Assembly: GCA_024280615.1 (NCBI GenBank)
Contig: JAJRPU010000028.1
Location: 1 to 15,133, forward strand
From: Bacteroidota bacterium
GTDB lineage: Bacteria; Bacteroidota; Bacteroidia; JAADEI01
DNA length: 15,133 bases
Direction: 5' to 3'
This document shows, in pieces, positions 14,751 through 15,133 of the stretch. A program made the translations under genes and the position numbers. The notes below the pieces were generated by a model. It saw only the letters and a list, made by a program, of their open reading frames with translations, did not search any database and had not been told where the DNA came from. Position 1 is the first letter of the stretch. Every line of letters starts with the position of its first letter.

Positions 14751-15036
14751 TTCTGTTTACTTATGAAAGAACCAAAATTACTGTAATTTCGTATACTAAA
14801 CCCCAAGTTACGCACTTCTTTGGGCAAAAAAAAACTGATTATCAATGGTTTATATGTATAATTTGGGTGCAAAGTTCATTGACGCAAAATAGAGTAACTT
14901 GTTAAACTTGACTTACAAGTCCCATATATAAGGAAACCATAGATGGGGTGTAGAGTTCTACCACATCAGAGTGTGCAATATTCTTAGATACATATTCCAA
15001 GTTGACAAAACAAAAACCAGAAAGTTTACTAATGTT
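14751..15036. other. Non-coding AT-rich stretch after the PBP-like gene
   Basis: No frame on either strand shows a protein-like pattern. It holds a perfect 7-bp inverted repeat with a 1-nt centre (AAATTAC-T-GTAATTT, 14775-14789), too tight to be a terminator hairpin and more like an operator, and an A-run at about 14826-14834. GGGTGCAAAGTT (14865-14876) reads on the minus strand as AACTTTGCACCC, a near-match to a -7 region. I see no clear rho-independent terminator. Confidence 0.5.
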
Positions 15037-15132
15037 CTACATGCTCAACAATCTTATCGGTAAACTATTAATTAAATCGTTTAACAATTGGTCTTCCTTA
15101 TCAATAAACACAACTGGTTTGTCTTGGGTAGC
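15037..15132 (-). CDS. Possible 3' end of a minus-strand gene entering from the right edge
   Basis: Reading leftward from the window edge, one frame is open for 31 codons. It gives ATQDKPVVFIDKEDQL followed by LNDLINSLPIRLLSM and a TAG stop. The composition (DKPVVFID, LLNDLI) looks protein-like. A 31-codon open frame can occur by chance, and no family is recognisable. If real, it would converge on the PBP-like gene across the non-coding stretch. Confidence 0.25.
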   Translation of the reverse strand, partial: ATQDKPVVFIDKEDQLLNDLINSLPIRLLSM

Positions 15133-15133
15133 A

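Noticed and set aside
14775..14789. AAATTAC-T-GTAATTT as a transcription terminator
   Set aside because: A 1-nt loop cannot form a hairpin, the stem is AT-only apart from one pair, and no U-tract follows.
1..15133. A defence system, CRISPR array, prophage or mobile element
   Set aside because: I looked on both strands and found no spaced direct repeats, integrase, transposase, nuclease or toxin-antitoxin pair. The window is mostly conserved housekeeping and envelope genes.

Overview
This is a chromosomal housekeeping window from a member of the Bacteroidota, probably from a lineage outside the best-known genera. Four things point there. First, the gene families are typical of the phylum: a DUF721 protein, a DUF1599 protein followed by a DoxX-type membrane protein, an OppB-like permease with a long insert after its first helix, guaA followed by a periplasmic-binding-protein-like gene, and secreted 'VGIGT..P' surface proteins. 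Second, BshB1 and CysH fit. Third, the DNA is AT-rich and start codons lack consistent Shine-Dalgarno sequences. Fourth, several genes have a TAnnTTTG element (the Bacteroidota -7 box) just upstream of the start. I cannot name a species.

Layout. Positions 1-1944 hold the 3' part of infB (+). A leftward block at 1952-3760 reads DUF721, bshB1 and then a spherulin-4-like lipoprotein, tightly coupled by a 4-nt overlap and a 10-nt gap. cysH (3868-4560, -) has its own promoter. Positions 4687-7144 hold two convergent secreted-protein genes. The plus-strand one stops abruptly inside a recurring motif and looks truncated. The minus-strand one encodes an Ig/PKD-like domain followed by seven ~52-residue repeats, which I read as a seven-bladed beta-propeller.

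From 7329 a rightward block runs to 14750: DUF1599, DoxX/MauE-like protein, OppB-type permease, rlmB, M23 peptidase, guaA and a type I periplasmic-binding-fold protein. Spacing is tight for most of it. A promoter-like box lies before DUF1599 and another before the M23 gene, so it is probably two transcription units. The last ~380 bases hold no convincing gene, except perhaps the 3' tail of a minus-strand gene entering from the right.

Functionally the window mixes translation (infB, rlmB), purine synthesis (guaA), sulfur and thiol metabolism (cysH, bshB1), envelope functions (M23 peptidase, permease, DoxX protein, lipoprotein, PBP-like protein) and surface proteins. I see no rRNA, tRNA, CRISPR array, intact insertion sequence, phage gene or obvious new defence system. 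The points most worth a second look are the truncated/propeller gene pair, the duplicated GTACGTAC palindrome in the divergent promoter region at 7145-7328, the near-leaderless promoter arrangement, and the guaA-linked PBP-like protein.
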